A stretch of 45,321 bases of DNA from Chloroflexota bacterium. GTDB taxonomy: Bacteria; Chloroflexota; Limnocylindria; Limnocylindrales; CSP1-4. Below, in pieces: positions 38,501 to 45,321 of this stretch. Every line of letters begins with the position of its first letter. The stretch's first letter is position 1. The notes under the pieces were generated by a model. That model worked only from the letters and a program-made list of their open reading frames with translations, did not search any database and had not been told where the DNA came from. The stretch lies in NCBI GenBank assembly GCA_030447745.1, contig JAUJOH010000004.1:53014-98334 (forward strand). Direction: 5' to 3'. The translations under genes and the position numbers were made by a program.

Positions 38501-40880
38501 GGTCTACGCGATCGAGCCACACGCGAACGCGGTCTTCGCCGACGCGCCGCTGGCGTTCCGTCCGGCCGCGCTGGCGATGGACGTCAACGAGGCCTTCCCC
38601 TCGTCCGACCGGCAGGAGATCCTCGCCATCGGCGAAGGCGGGACGACCGCGGCGGTCGACGCCGGGAGCCACGGTCTGGGCTGGCGGATCCCGGGCGTCC
38701 TGGCCGGGGTCCTCATGGCCGCGCTGCTGTACGTGCTGGCCCGGATCCTGTTCGAGCGACGCTCCGTCGCCGTGCTCGTCGCCGTCCTCGTGCTGGTGGA
38801 CGGGATGCTCTTCGTGCAGTCCCGGATCGGCATGAACGACGCCTATGTCGCGCTCTTCATCGTTGCGGCCTACACGCTGTTCGCGGCGATCTGGACCGGC
38901 GCCTGGCGGTGGCGCGGCGCCTTCTGGGTGGCGATGCCGGCCATCGGGGTGCTCCTCGGGCTCGCCCTCGCGTCGAAATGGGTGGCCGCGTACGCCATCG
39001 GCGCGCTCGGGATCCTGATCCTCGCCCGTAGCGCGCTGGGCCGGGTGCTGCTCGTGGCCGGGATGATCCTCGTGACGACCGTCCTCGGGTACCTCGCCAT
39101 GAGCGTGCCGGCGGACACGCCCGCGGCGGCGGGCTGGCAGATCCTCGGCTTCGCGCTGCAGGGGAACCTCACGTTCGTCCTGATCATGATCGCGCTGACG
39201 CTGCTGGCCGCCACGGTGAGCGTGCTGCACCCCGTCGCGTGGTCCACGGACGAGGTCCGCGCGGCCGTCGGCGGCCCGGCGGTCGCCGGCGTCGCGATCG
39301 CGCTCGCCGCGCTCGCGACCGGGAACATGGATCGTTCGTTCACCGCCGGCCTGGTCACGGCAACACCGCTGCACCTCGGGTTTGCGCTCGTGCTGCTGGC
39401 GCCGGTCGTGGCGGGCGTCCTGTGGCTTGCCGGGCGCGGCGGCTTCGGTCCGCTCGCGCCGCGGCCCGCGCCGGACGATCCCGTCCGGCTGCTGCCGCCG
39501 CCCGCACCGGCTCCGGAGGGATGGCTCCGGCCCGGGTGGGCGCTCGGGATCCCGATCGCCTGGGCGGTCGCCTCGCTCGTGGCCATCCCGCTCGCCGTGT
39601 ACGTCGCTTCGTACATCCCGTGGGCCTGGATCGAGAACCATCGGATCGCCGAAGGCCTTCCGGCCGGCGCGACGGGTCAGACCCTGCTCGAGCTGACCGG
39701 GCAGATGTACAACTACCACAACACCCTGTCGGACCCACACGCAGCGTCGTCGCCCTGGTGGGCGTGGCCGCTCGACCTGAAGCCGGTCTGGTTCTACCAG
39801 CAGGCGCTGGCCGGTGGGACGTCTGCCTCGATCTACGACGCCGGAAACCTCGTGCTGTGGTGGCTCGGCATCCCCGCGATGGCGTTCTGTGCCTGGCAGG
39901 CGTTCCGGCGGCGAAGCGTCGCCCTCGCGCTGGTCACGATCGGCTTCGCCTGCCAGTGGATCCCGTGGGCGCGCATCGACCGGGCGGCGTTCCAGTACCA
40001 CTACTACACGGCCCTGCCGTTCGTCGCACTCGCCCTCGCCTACTTCCTGGCGGAGCTGTGGCACGGTGCGTCACGCCGGACCTGGCTGGCCGCCCGGCTG
40101 GCGGCGGGTGCGGCCGTGCTCGGGCCGGTCACGATGTGGCTCCTCCACCGGCCGCTCTGCGGGTTCGTCCGGGTGAGCGATGCGAATGCCGGGTCCCAGG
40201 CCTGCCCGACGCTCGTCCCCGAGTTCGTGCTGACCGCCCGAAGCCTCGCCATCGGCATCGTGATCCTCGTCTCGCTCGTCGTGCTCGTCCGGCAGTTCCT
40301 CGCTCTCGACCGGCCGGACCGGACGCACGTCTCGGGTTCGCCGTTCGCGGGATGGGGCCGGCTGCTGCTGAGCGCCCTTGCAGCCGCCGGCGGGCTCGTG
40401 CTCACGGGTGTGCTGTTCCCCGAGGCTCCGATCCTCGTCGTCCGCGATGTCCCGGTCGAGCCGATCGCCCTCGTCGCGCTCGTGCCACTGCTGCCCGTCG
40501 CGCTCCACGTCGCATCCGCCACGGACGGCCGGCGGTTCGTCGCCGGCTCGGTGGCGACGATCGTTGCGTTCTTCGCGATCTGGTACCCGAACCTGAGCGC
40601 GCTCCCGCTCCCCGCGCAGATCGCCAACGCCTACCAGGGCTTCCTGCCGACATATGTCTACCCGTTCCAGTTCCCCGTCAGCACGGTCGACCGCAACGTC
40701 TCGCCGCCGCCGCTCATCGCGCCGCTGCCGGCGATGCTGTTCGCGGCGCTGACGGTCACCTGCGTCGTGATCGCCTACAGCGCCTGGGTCTGGCGCGTCG
40801 CGCTGGCGGAGCGCGCCCTCGACGACGAGGCGGGCAGCGGGACCGGGACCGGACCGGCGCTCGGGACGAGCCCGGGTTAG
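35547..40880 (+). CDS. Giant fusion: GT-C mannosyltransferase-like + PMT (GT39-like) with inserted beta-propeller
   Basis: 1,777 residues. Residues about 25-500 form one GT-C unit: FGVDLAAFRFWAANLAAEG, then NPITWFDSVVWGQVDSVG and AAIIKPQLGILVPL. A polar linker follows. A second unit starts near 570 with PMT landmarks: RMHFDEVYHARTATEF (catalytic DE pair, about 594) and YEWTHPHLAKYAMAGG. About 370 residues of blade-like repeats are inserted next (LRSYDLRTRQLVTQQSV; LFVGTDDGRVVSIDLA; ELVAIDPTSGREIG; HGLAFVEGIDDPKLYVT). The PMT then resumes at GLGWRIPGVLAGVLMAALL and SRIGMNDAYVALF, with many more helices to the end. PMTs O-mannosylate proteins from polyprenyl-phosphate mannose. I chose ATG 35547 because the longer frame runs into the divergent gene. 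Confidence 0.88.
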   Translation: MLEAVPSVKRPDTGETGRNHRARTRTAGTGSGAGAILVVLALGLAFRLILTQALPGSGFGVDLAAFRFWAANLAAEGPFGFYERDFFHDYTPGYLYILWAVGIVGGMLGDIGDLIKVPAIVADIALGWLVWSMAQELGASRRAALLGGALMVANPITWFDSVVWGQVDSVGVVFLLLGVRELWRDRPERAAVLTVIAAIIKPQLGILVPLVAAVTIRRALFPRGAYGDEAAPGEPGGPEGGRSTQAWEGRVRGPLRILTTGAAGLVTAIVLSGGFGLSLGGLVEQVGTAAATYPYLTVNAYNPWALLSLDGQGLAATGQWVCDVLIAPSPDGPTCERAYFFGSIPAVLVGTVLLVATVLGTAVAVARRPDRRTILVGLAVLAVAFFVVPTRVHERYLFPFFAIGAILAAGSPRWRVAWVLLSAATLANMYVVLTTLYPGNPQISDWLGIGPTLRSTLGVMIIALVHGLGFVWVAAQLRGGALSRLRDEIQETHGDVYSDRRAPGAPRSAERDADLGDNLAGRARWPAAALADSGVGTWLRARLLNRPVRPDRTALLARERGGRLDRLDLWIVVVLVLAALTLRMWRLAEPYRMHFDEVYHARTATEFLQHWRYGLSHDIYEWTHPHLAKYAMAGGLVAWGGDRVTGTSQLGVPVRDALVEPRWEDPARPGARLGDRLHVATGAELRSYDLRTRQLVTQQSVPGASRLALDQDGHRLFVGTDDGRVVSIDLAAGGGAGAAPATVAELGAPARLLHVADGGGTLFAALEDDELVAIDPTSGREIGRSDVAGVAALADAGTVPALVARPADVTDPAAAASELASLLGGSAGDFEERLAASTDRLVVAPVDASGESRKAVDDAVAAGRLPGITVDTVPRIAAAAPDGVVLVSSSDAAVVDTVELDGGAHGLAFVEGIDDPKLYVTSGTAEAPRYHVLTVGGANATGQVAAGQGYPLPGPGSWVRWDTATQHVHILGEPPSDRPAGQQATVYAIEPHANAVFADAPLAFRPAALAMDVNEAFPSSDRQEILAIGEGGTTAAVDAGSHGLGWRIPGVLAGVLMAALLYVLARILFERRSVAVLVAVLVLVDGMLFVQSRIGMNDAYVALFIVAAYTLFAAIWTGAWRWRGAFWVAMPAIGVLLGLALASKWVAAYAIGALGILILARSALGRVLLVAGMILVTTVLGYLAMSVPADTPAAAGWQILGFALQGNLTFVLIMIALTLLAATVSVLHPVAWSTDEVRAAVGGPAVAGVAIALAALATGNMDRSFTAGLVTATPLHLGFALVLLAPVVAGVLWLAGRGGFGPLAPRPAPDDPVRLLPPPAPAPEGWLRPGWALGIPIAWAVASLVAIPLAVYVASYIPWAWIENHRIAEGLPAGATGQTLLELTGQMYNYHNTLSDPHAASSPWWAWPLDLKPVWFYQQALAGGTSASIYDAGNLVLWWLGIPAMAFCAWQAFRRRSVALALVTIGFACQWIPWARIDRAAFQYHYYTALPFVALALAYFLAELWHGASRRTWLAARLAAGAAVLGPVTMWLLHRPLCGFVRVSDANAGSQACPTLVPEFVLTARSLAIGIVILVSLVVLVRQFLALDRPDRTHVSGSPFAGWGRLLLSALAAAGGLVLTGVLFPEAPILVVRDVPVEPIALVALVPLLPVALHVASATDGRRFVAGSVATIVAFFAIWYPNLSALPLPAQIANAYQGFLPTYVYPFQFPVSTVDRNVSPPPLIAPLPAMLFAALTVTCVVIAYSAWVWRVALAERALDDEAGSGTGTGPALGTSPG

Positions 40881-40937
40881 GAGGCGGGCGCCGGACGGCG
40901 CGTCTCCCGGACCGTCGGCGTCAGCGAGGCTGGGTGC

Positions 40938-42122
40938 TCAGCGGGCGGCGGCCGGCGTCCGCGGCGAGGGCGGGATCCCGGCATGGAAGCTCGGCGGGAG
41001 CGCGCGCTGCGCGGCGAGACGGCGGATCACGAAGCCGTAGTAATCGTCGACCTTCGCCGTCACGCGCTCCCAGCTGAACTCCTCGGCGCGGGCGCGGCCG
41101 TTGACCGACATCTCCTCGCGGAGCGCGTCGTCGTTGAGGAGCTGCGCGACCGCGGCCGCGATCGCCCTGGGCTTGCGCGGCGGCACGAGCAGCCCCTCGC
41201 GGCCCCTCCTGACGACCCCCTTGTAGCCGTGGATGTCGCTGCAGACGATCGGCGTGCCGGCGGCCAGTGCCTCGAGCAGGACGATCCCGAATGACTCGCC
41301 GCCCGTCGCCGGCGAGACGTAGATGTCGGCGGTCCGGAAGAGCTGTGCCTTCTCCGCGTCGCTGACCCGGCCCAGAAACTCGACGCCGCCGAGCCGGCGC
41401 GTGGCGACGTAGCGACGCGCCTCGCGCTCCTGCGGCCCGGAGCCGACGACGAGCAGCCGGCAGTGGCAGCCCGTCTTGCGCAGGATCCGGTACGCCTTGA
41501 GCAGGTGGAGCAGGCCCTTCCGCGGCTCGTGCCGCCCGACGAACAGCAGGTTGCGAGTGCCGTCCTGCCAGCGCGCGATCGGCACCGCACGTCGGAACCG
41601 GTCGACGTCGACGCCGTTCGGGATGACCTTGTAGTCACCCGGGAAGTAGCGGTCGATGAAGTGGCGCGCGGCCGCGCTCACCGCGATCCGGCCGGGCAGC
41701 CGGCCGGCATAGCCGCCCAAGAAGCGCCGGCCGAACTCGTAGGCCGGCGACCAGCCGCCGTAGGCGTGGAACGTCGCGACGTTGACGCTCGTCGACAGCC
41801 GCAGCACGATCGGCGACAGGAACGGCACGAACGGCTCGTGGAAGTGAAGGACGTCGAACTGCTCGCGGTCGAGGATCTCCCGGACCTGCGACAGGAACCT
41901 CGGTGAGACCGTCAGCGTGCCGACGGAGCCGTTGGTCGGGACGGAGAAGCCCTTGCCGATGCGGATCACGTCGCCTTCGGATGACCGCTGCAGCCCGTGC
42001 GAGCTGGTGATGATCCGGACGTCGTGGCCGCGCAGCCGGAGGTTCTCGTACAGGTACGCAACGTGCTGGGTCACGCCGCCCGGCAGCGGGTAGACGTACG
42101 GCGAGACGAGGCCAATCTTCAC
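40938..42122 (-). CDS. GT4 glycosyltransferase, PimA-like
   Basis: 394 residues of GT-B fold. The acceptor domain starts KIGLVSPYVYPLPGGVTQHV with GHDVRIITSSH. The donor site shows NLLFVGRHEPRKGLLHLLKA and the EX7E motif in GGESFGIVLLEALAAGTPIV. In actinobacteria PimA adds mannose to phosphatidylinositol next to the acyltransferase PatA. Here two PatA/LpxL-like genes lie upstream in the same operon, supporting a glycolipid role. The exact sugar and acceptor are inferred. GTG 42122 overlaps the PHP gene stop (GTGA). Confidence 0.87.
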   Translation of the reverse strand: MKIGLVSPYVYPLPGGVTQHVAYLYENLRLRGHDVRIITSSHGLQRSSEGDVIRIGKGFSVPTNGSVGTLTVSPRFLSQVREILDREQFDVLHFHEPFVPFLSPIVLRLSTSVNVATFHAYGGWSPAYEFGRRFLGGYAGRLPGRIAVSAAARHFIDRYFPGDYKVIPNGVDVDRFRRAVPIARWQDGTRNLLFVGRHEPRKGLLHLLKAYRILRKTGCHCRLLVVGSGPQEREARRYVATRRLGGVEFLGRVSDAEKAQLFRTADIYVSPATGGESFGIVLLEALAAGTPIVCSDIHGYKGVVRRGREGLLVPPRKPRAIAAAVAQLLNDDALREEMSVNGRARAEEFSWERVTAKVDDYYGFVIRRLAAQRALPPSFHAGIPPSPRTPAAAR

Positions 42123-42952
42123 CGCAGGTGCTCCGGCCCACCGGGCTGCAGCTCGACCGGGTACCCGAGGTCGCGTCGGGTGCCGTCGCGGAGGACGCGG
42201 CCGCGGACGGTCGCCCGGACATCGCGCCCGTACTTGCGGAGCTGTCGCCCGAACGTGCCGAGCTGCGAGGCGCCGTGGAACGAGCCGTGGTGCTGCGTCT
42301 CGCGGGCGGCGATGGCGCGCCGCAGGTCGTCCGCGGAGGTGCCGGGGAACGAGGTCCACGCCGTCCCGACGGAGCTCGCGACGTGGGCGTCGCTGTTGCC
42401 GATCCTCGCCAGGCCGAACCGGTCGGCGAACCGGACGACGCGGCCGTGCCACGGCCGCCCGAGCGTGGTCGGGTTGAACGTCTCCAGCGCGTCCGGGTGG
42501 ACGGCCTCGTCGCGATCCTGCAGCAGCCGCCGGAGCACGAAGCCCTGGGCGCACAGTGGGTACGGGACGAGGGGGTGCGCGGGGATGGCGATGCCGCCCT
42601 GTTCGTGGATCGCGGCGACCGTCCGGGCCAGCGAGCGAAGCGGCGGGACGCGTCGCTCGAGGAAGAGCCCGAGGAGGTGGCCGCCGCGGGTCGTCACCTC
42701 CTCGCCCACGATCACCTCGACGCGCAGCCCCCGATCGCGGGCGATCGCGCGGGCCGCGACAGCCGCGTCGATCCGCTCGTGGTCCGTGATCGCGATGACG
42801 TCCAGGCCGGTCGACCGCTCGACGTGGTCGAGGATCTCCAGAACGCCCGACGTCCCGTCGGAGGCGAGCGTGTGGATGTGCAGGTCCGCCCGCCCGGTCG
42901 GCCCGGACGGCGGACCGGCTCGGGGCTGCGCCTGGCTCGTCGGCTCGGTCAC
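42119..42952 (-). CDS. PHP-domain metal-dependent phosphoesterase
   Basis: 277 residues. Metal ligands are visible in ADLHIHTLASDGT, IAITDHERIDAA, GEEVTTRGGHLLGLFL, GIAIPAHPLVPYP and GNSDAHVASSVG. This is the YciV/TrpH-like group, which hydrolyses phosphomono- or diesters, e.g. 3',5'-bisnucleotides or RNA 5' ends. The basic C-terminal 70 residues (LRKYGRDVRATVRGRVLRDG) are extra. The start overlaps the stop of the acyltransferase and its own stop overlaps the GT4 start, both GTGA. Its role in a glycolipid operon is unclear; a sugar-phosphate substrate is possible. Confidence 0.87.
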   Translation of the reverse strand: MTEPTSQAQPRAGPPSGPTGRADLHIHTLASDGTSGVLEILDHVERSTGLDVIAITDHERIDAAVAARAIARDRGLRVEVIVGEEVTTRGGHLLGLFLERRVPPLRSLARTVAAIHEQGGIAIPAHPLVPYPLCAQGFVLRRLLQDRDEAVHPDALETFNPTTLGRPWHGRVVRFADRFGLARIGNSDAHVASSVGTAWTSFPGTSADDLRRAIAARETQHHGSFHGASQLGTFGRQLRKYGRDVRATVRGRVLRDGTRRDLGYPVELQPGGPEHLR

Positions 42953-44193
42953 GGGGCCGGCTCGGCACTCGGCAGTTCGGAACCCGGCGTCGCGGGTTCC
43001 GCCGGATCGGCCGCCAGGTCCGGCCAGAACGGGTGGAAGACCGCCCACCACTGCTCCGGCGCGTCGGCGATCGCGATCTCGAACGCCGCCCCGAGACGGC
43101 GGACCGTTGCCTCGACCCGCTCGCGTCGCGTCCCGTCGTGTGGAACGTCGATCCGGGACAGGCGTGCGCGATAGCGACCGGGGCCGTCTCGCCGGACCGC
43201 CGCGAGGTAGATCGGTGCCCCGGACTCGACGGCGAGCAACGCGGGACCGATCGGGAGCGGTGCCGGATGGCCGAACACCTCGACGTCCATGCCGCCGCCG
43301 CTGATGTCCCGGTCGGCCACGATGCCGACCGATTCCCCGGCCCTGAGCACGGCGAGGAGCTCGCGTCGCGCCTCGCGCAGCCCGACGATGCGAACGCCGA
43401 GGGCGCCACGGGTCCGGACGAACCACCGCTGGAGCTCCGGATCCCCGACGGCCTCCATCGGCCCCGTGACGCGCCGACCCGAGCGCCGGGCGAGATAGAG
43501 CGCCGGAAGCTCGATGGCACCGAAGTGCATGCCGACGAAGACGACCGGGCCCGCGCTCTCGAAGGCCTCCTCGACGACGTCGGGCGTCTCGATCAGCACG
43601 CGTTCGCGCATGAAGCGGGAGGTCATGCGCGGCGTGCGGATCACCTCCAGGTAGTAGCGGGCCGCGTGCCGGTAGGCGGCGCGCACGAGGCCCTCGAGCG
43701 CCCGGGGGTCCGTCGCGGCCGCTCGGGCGCGGGCGGGCCCGATGCCTCGCTCCTCGAGCGCCTCGGCGACGCGGCGGAGCTGCCGGCGGGCGAGCGCCGC
43801 GCGCTCCGGCGTGGTGCGATACCAGATCCAACCGGCAACGTCGGCGAGCCGGATGACAAAGCCCTCCGGCAGGCGCGAGGCAAGCGACGCGACGGCGACC
43901 ACCAGGGCCATTCGCGCGCGCTGGACCCTGGTCCCTCGCTCATTCTCGCCGTCCCGGCGGACGCCGCCGGTCTCGGCACGTTGCGCACTGCTCGCGGCGG
44001 GCGCCTCAGTGGCGGCGTCTCGAGGCGCTGCAGCTCGACGGGCATCTGCCGACCGCGGCGGTCGGCCGGTCCGCAGCGAGGCGCCGGCCGCCTCCGGCAC
44101 CTGCGGCGCGCGCACGGACCGGTCCGACAGCGATCGCACCCCGCCGCCGGTCGCCTCTGCCCGCGCGGCGCTGCGTGGCCGGCGCGTGCTCAC
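42949..44193 (-). CDS. LpxL/PatA-like acyltransferase (second copy)
   Basis: 414 residues from GTG 44193 (GTGA overlap with the upstream gene), or 320 from ATG 43911, where the conserved part begins. The region between is Arg/Ala-rich and disordered. The catalytic H(X4)E is in FVGMHFGAIELPALYL. Other family segments are AAYRHAARYYLEVIRTPRM, TRGALGVRIVGLREARRELL, SVGIVADRDISGGGMDVEVFG and PEQWWAVFHPFWPDL. It should transfer an acyl chain to a glycolipid at the inner face of the membrane. Confidence 0.85.
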   Translation of the reverse strand: MSTRRPRSAARAEATGGGVRSLSDRSVRAPQVPEAAGASLRTGRPPRSADARRAAAPRDAATEAPAASSAQRAETGGVRRDGENERGTRVQRARMALVVAVASLASRLPEGFVIRLADVAGWIWYRTTPERAALARRQLRRVAEALEERGIGPARARAAATDPRALEGLVRAAYRHAARYYLEVIRTPRMTSRFMRERVLIETPDVVEEAFESAGPVVFVGMHFGAIELPALYLARRSGRRVTGPMEAVGDPELQRWFVRTRGALGVRIVGLREARRELLAVLRAGESVGIVADRDISGGGMDVEVFGHPAPLPIGPALLAVESGAPIYLAAVRRDGPGRYRARLSRIDVPHDGTRRERVEATVRRLGAAFEIAIADAPEQWWAVFHPFWPDLAADPAEPATPGSELPSAEPAP

Positions 44194-45314
44194 CGCGCCC
44201 CGCCGGACGAGCGCACTGAAGGGCCGGCGAGCTCGGCCGGTTCCGGTCCGGCGCTTGCGGACGCGGCGAGACCGTCCGCCCCGGCCGGGTTGCGAGCCGG
44301 CGCTCGGTCGACGGGCGCCGCGCGGTCGACGGCCCCGGCACCTCCCCGGTGCCCGGCCCGCATGGCGCGCGCGCGGGCCTCGAGCGCGGCCTGCTCCGCC
44401 CCGCTCGCCGGCCAGATCGGCTTGAAGCTGTACCACTGCTCGGGCGCCGCGGCGATGGCCCCGGCGAGCGCGTCCGCGATCGCCTGCGTCGCGCGGTGCA
44501 GCTCGGCGGGCTCGGTCGAGGCGACCTGGATCGGGTCCGCCCAGGACACGTGAAACCGGTCGTCCCCGCGCCGGATCAGGATCGGGACGATCAGGGATCC
44601 CGTCTTCGCCGCCAGCGTGGCGGGCCCTGCAGGCAACGTGGTCCAGGCGTCGAAGAGCCGGACGGGGATCCCGTCCGGACGGTAGCCCCAGTCGACGAGC
44701 AGGCCCAGCATCTCGCGGCGCCGGAGGACCGCGTAGATCTGGCGGAGGTTGCGCCACGGGATGACGTGATTGCCCCACCGCTCGCGGTCTCGGCGGAAGT
44801 CCTCGAACAGCTCGGCGTAGGCGGAGTCGTCCGCGACGACGTTGACGCCGAACCGGGCGCCGACCGCTGCGGCGACCATGTCGACGTTGCCGACGTGGCC
44901 GAGCGTGTACACCAGGCCGCCCCTCGCGCCCCGCCAGATCGGCTCGATGGGATCCAGCTCGGACGCCGGCACGAGTGCCTCCGCCTGCTCGCGCGACATG
45001 CGCGGCAGTCGCATGATCTCGACGAGATACCGGCCGTACGTGCGGTACGCGCGCAGGGCCAGTCGCCGCACGCGCCGGTGCCCGGGCGGCAGCCCCAGCA
45101 CGTGCCCGAAGTTCGCGTTCGACCAGCGGCGCTTCTCCGGCCAGCCGAGGTACGAGACCTGCGCGGCGAGCCCGATGACGAGCGCGGCGGGGCCGGGGGG
45201 CACCCGAGCCAGCAGCCACGAGACGGCACGGAAGCCGACGACCGCCGCCCTCTCGACCAGCCACGACCCGCCGCTCGCGCGCCGGTGCGGGGCGAACAGT
45301 TGTGTCTCGCCCAC
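44190..45314 (-). CDS. LpxL/PatA-like acyltransferase (first copy)
   Basis: 374 residues. Catalytic H(X4)D is in YTLGHVGNVDMVAAAVG. Supporting segments are YRTYGRYLVEIMRLPRMS, RREMLGLLVDWGYRPDGIPV, LPAGPATLAAKTGSLIVPILI and PEQWYSFKPIWP. The C-terminal 80 residues are low-complexity (Arg/Ala/Gly/Pro). GTG 45314 is the first start in the window. Its only upstream GGGAG abuts the codon, so translation may begin outside the window or be coupled to an earlier gene. In actinobacteria that earlier gene would be a phosphatidylinositol phosphate synthase. Confidence 0.84.
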   Translation of the reverse strand: MGETQLFAPHRRASGGSWLVERAAVVGFRAVSWLLARVPPGPAALVIGLAAQVSYLGWPEKRRWSNANFGHVLGLPPGHRRVRRLALRAYRTYGRYLVEIMRLPRMSREQAEALVPASELDPIEPIWRGARGGLVYTLGHVGNVDMVAAAVGARFGVNVVADDSAYAELFEDFRRDRERWGNHVIPWRNLRQIYAVLRRREMLGLLVDWGYRPDGIPVRLFDAWTTLPAGPATLAAKTGSLIVPILIRRGDDRFHVSWADPIQVASTEPAELHRATQAIADALAGAIAAAPEQWYSFKPIWPASGAEQAALEARARAMRAGHRGGAGAVDRAAPVDRAPARNPAGADGLAASASAGPEPAELAGPSVRSSGGAR

Positions 45315-45321
45315 CTCCCGC

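Noticed and set aside
40881-40937. Hairpin GCGCCG-GA-CGGCGC between the PMT fusion and GT4
   Set aside because: The two-base loop is too tight and no T tract follows; not supported as a terminator.

Overview
This is a very GC-rich bacterial chromosome segment that contains the replication origin. The gene order rpmH-rnpA-yidD-yidC-khpB (leftward), dnaA / oriC / dnaN-recF-dciA (rightward), the frequent GTG starts and 4-bp start/stop overlaps, and the style of the proteins suggest a high-GC Chloroflexota (Limnocylindria/Ellin6529-like). An actinobacterium-like relative cannot be excluded from the sequence alone. I see no phage, insertion sequence or CRISPR array.

Layout. (1) 1-8.6 kb: end of an AlkD-like HEAT-repeat gene, gyrA, prs, a small membrane protein, secA and a YdcF-like protein. 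(2) 8.7-13.0 kb: a strong promoter, a tiny cysteine-rich protein, prfB with its programmed +1 frameshift, a GNAT acetyltransferase, then ftsE-ftsX. (3) 13.0-16.9 kb: a C-terminal processing protease whose frame is broken, a structured leader with a 16-codon ORF and terminator-like hairpin upstream of smpB, a Ser/Cys-type proline racemase-family enzyme, and ssrA (tmRNA). Both halves of trans-translation therefore lie within 2.1 kb. (4) 17.0-20.3 kb: two unknown membrane proteins and a VanW-family protein with a frameshift near its C-terminus. (5) 20.4-26 kb: the origin region. The rpmH operon is driven by a TTGACA promoter. A copper-sensor-like palindrome lies between rpmH and dnaA. DnaA boxes and an A-rich tract lie between dnaA and dnaN. 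(6) 26-31.6 kb: recF, dciA, a membrane-spanning pseudo-PP2C/beta-propeller protein and a bifunctional-nuclease-family protein. gyrB does not follow dciA. (7) 31.6-45.3 kb: an envelope glycosylation and glycolipid locus. It has a polyprenyl-phosphate sugar synthase-like GT2, two GT-C-like membrane proteins, a 1,777-residue GT-C/PMT fusion with an inserted beta-propeller, and an opposing operon of two LpxL/PatA-like acyltransferases, a PHP phosphoesterase and a PimA-like GT4.

The genes fit into four modules: replication start (dnaA, oriC, dnaN, recF, dciA, gyrA), protein export and insertion (secA, yidC, yidD), ribosome rescue and termination (prfB, smpB, ssrA), and surface glycosylation (31.6-45.3 kb). 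The most original signals are the attenuator-like leader before smpB, the giant GT-C/PMT/propeller fusion, the pseudo-PP2C/propeller receptor and the twin CX3CX2C mini-protein co-transcribed with prfB. Two frame breaks (ctp, vanW) look like single-base indels and may be assembly errors.
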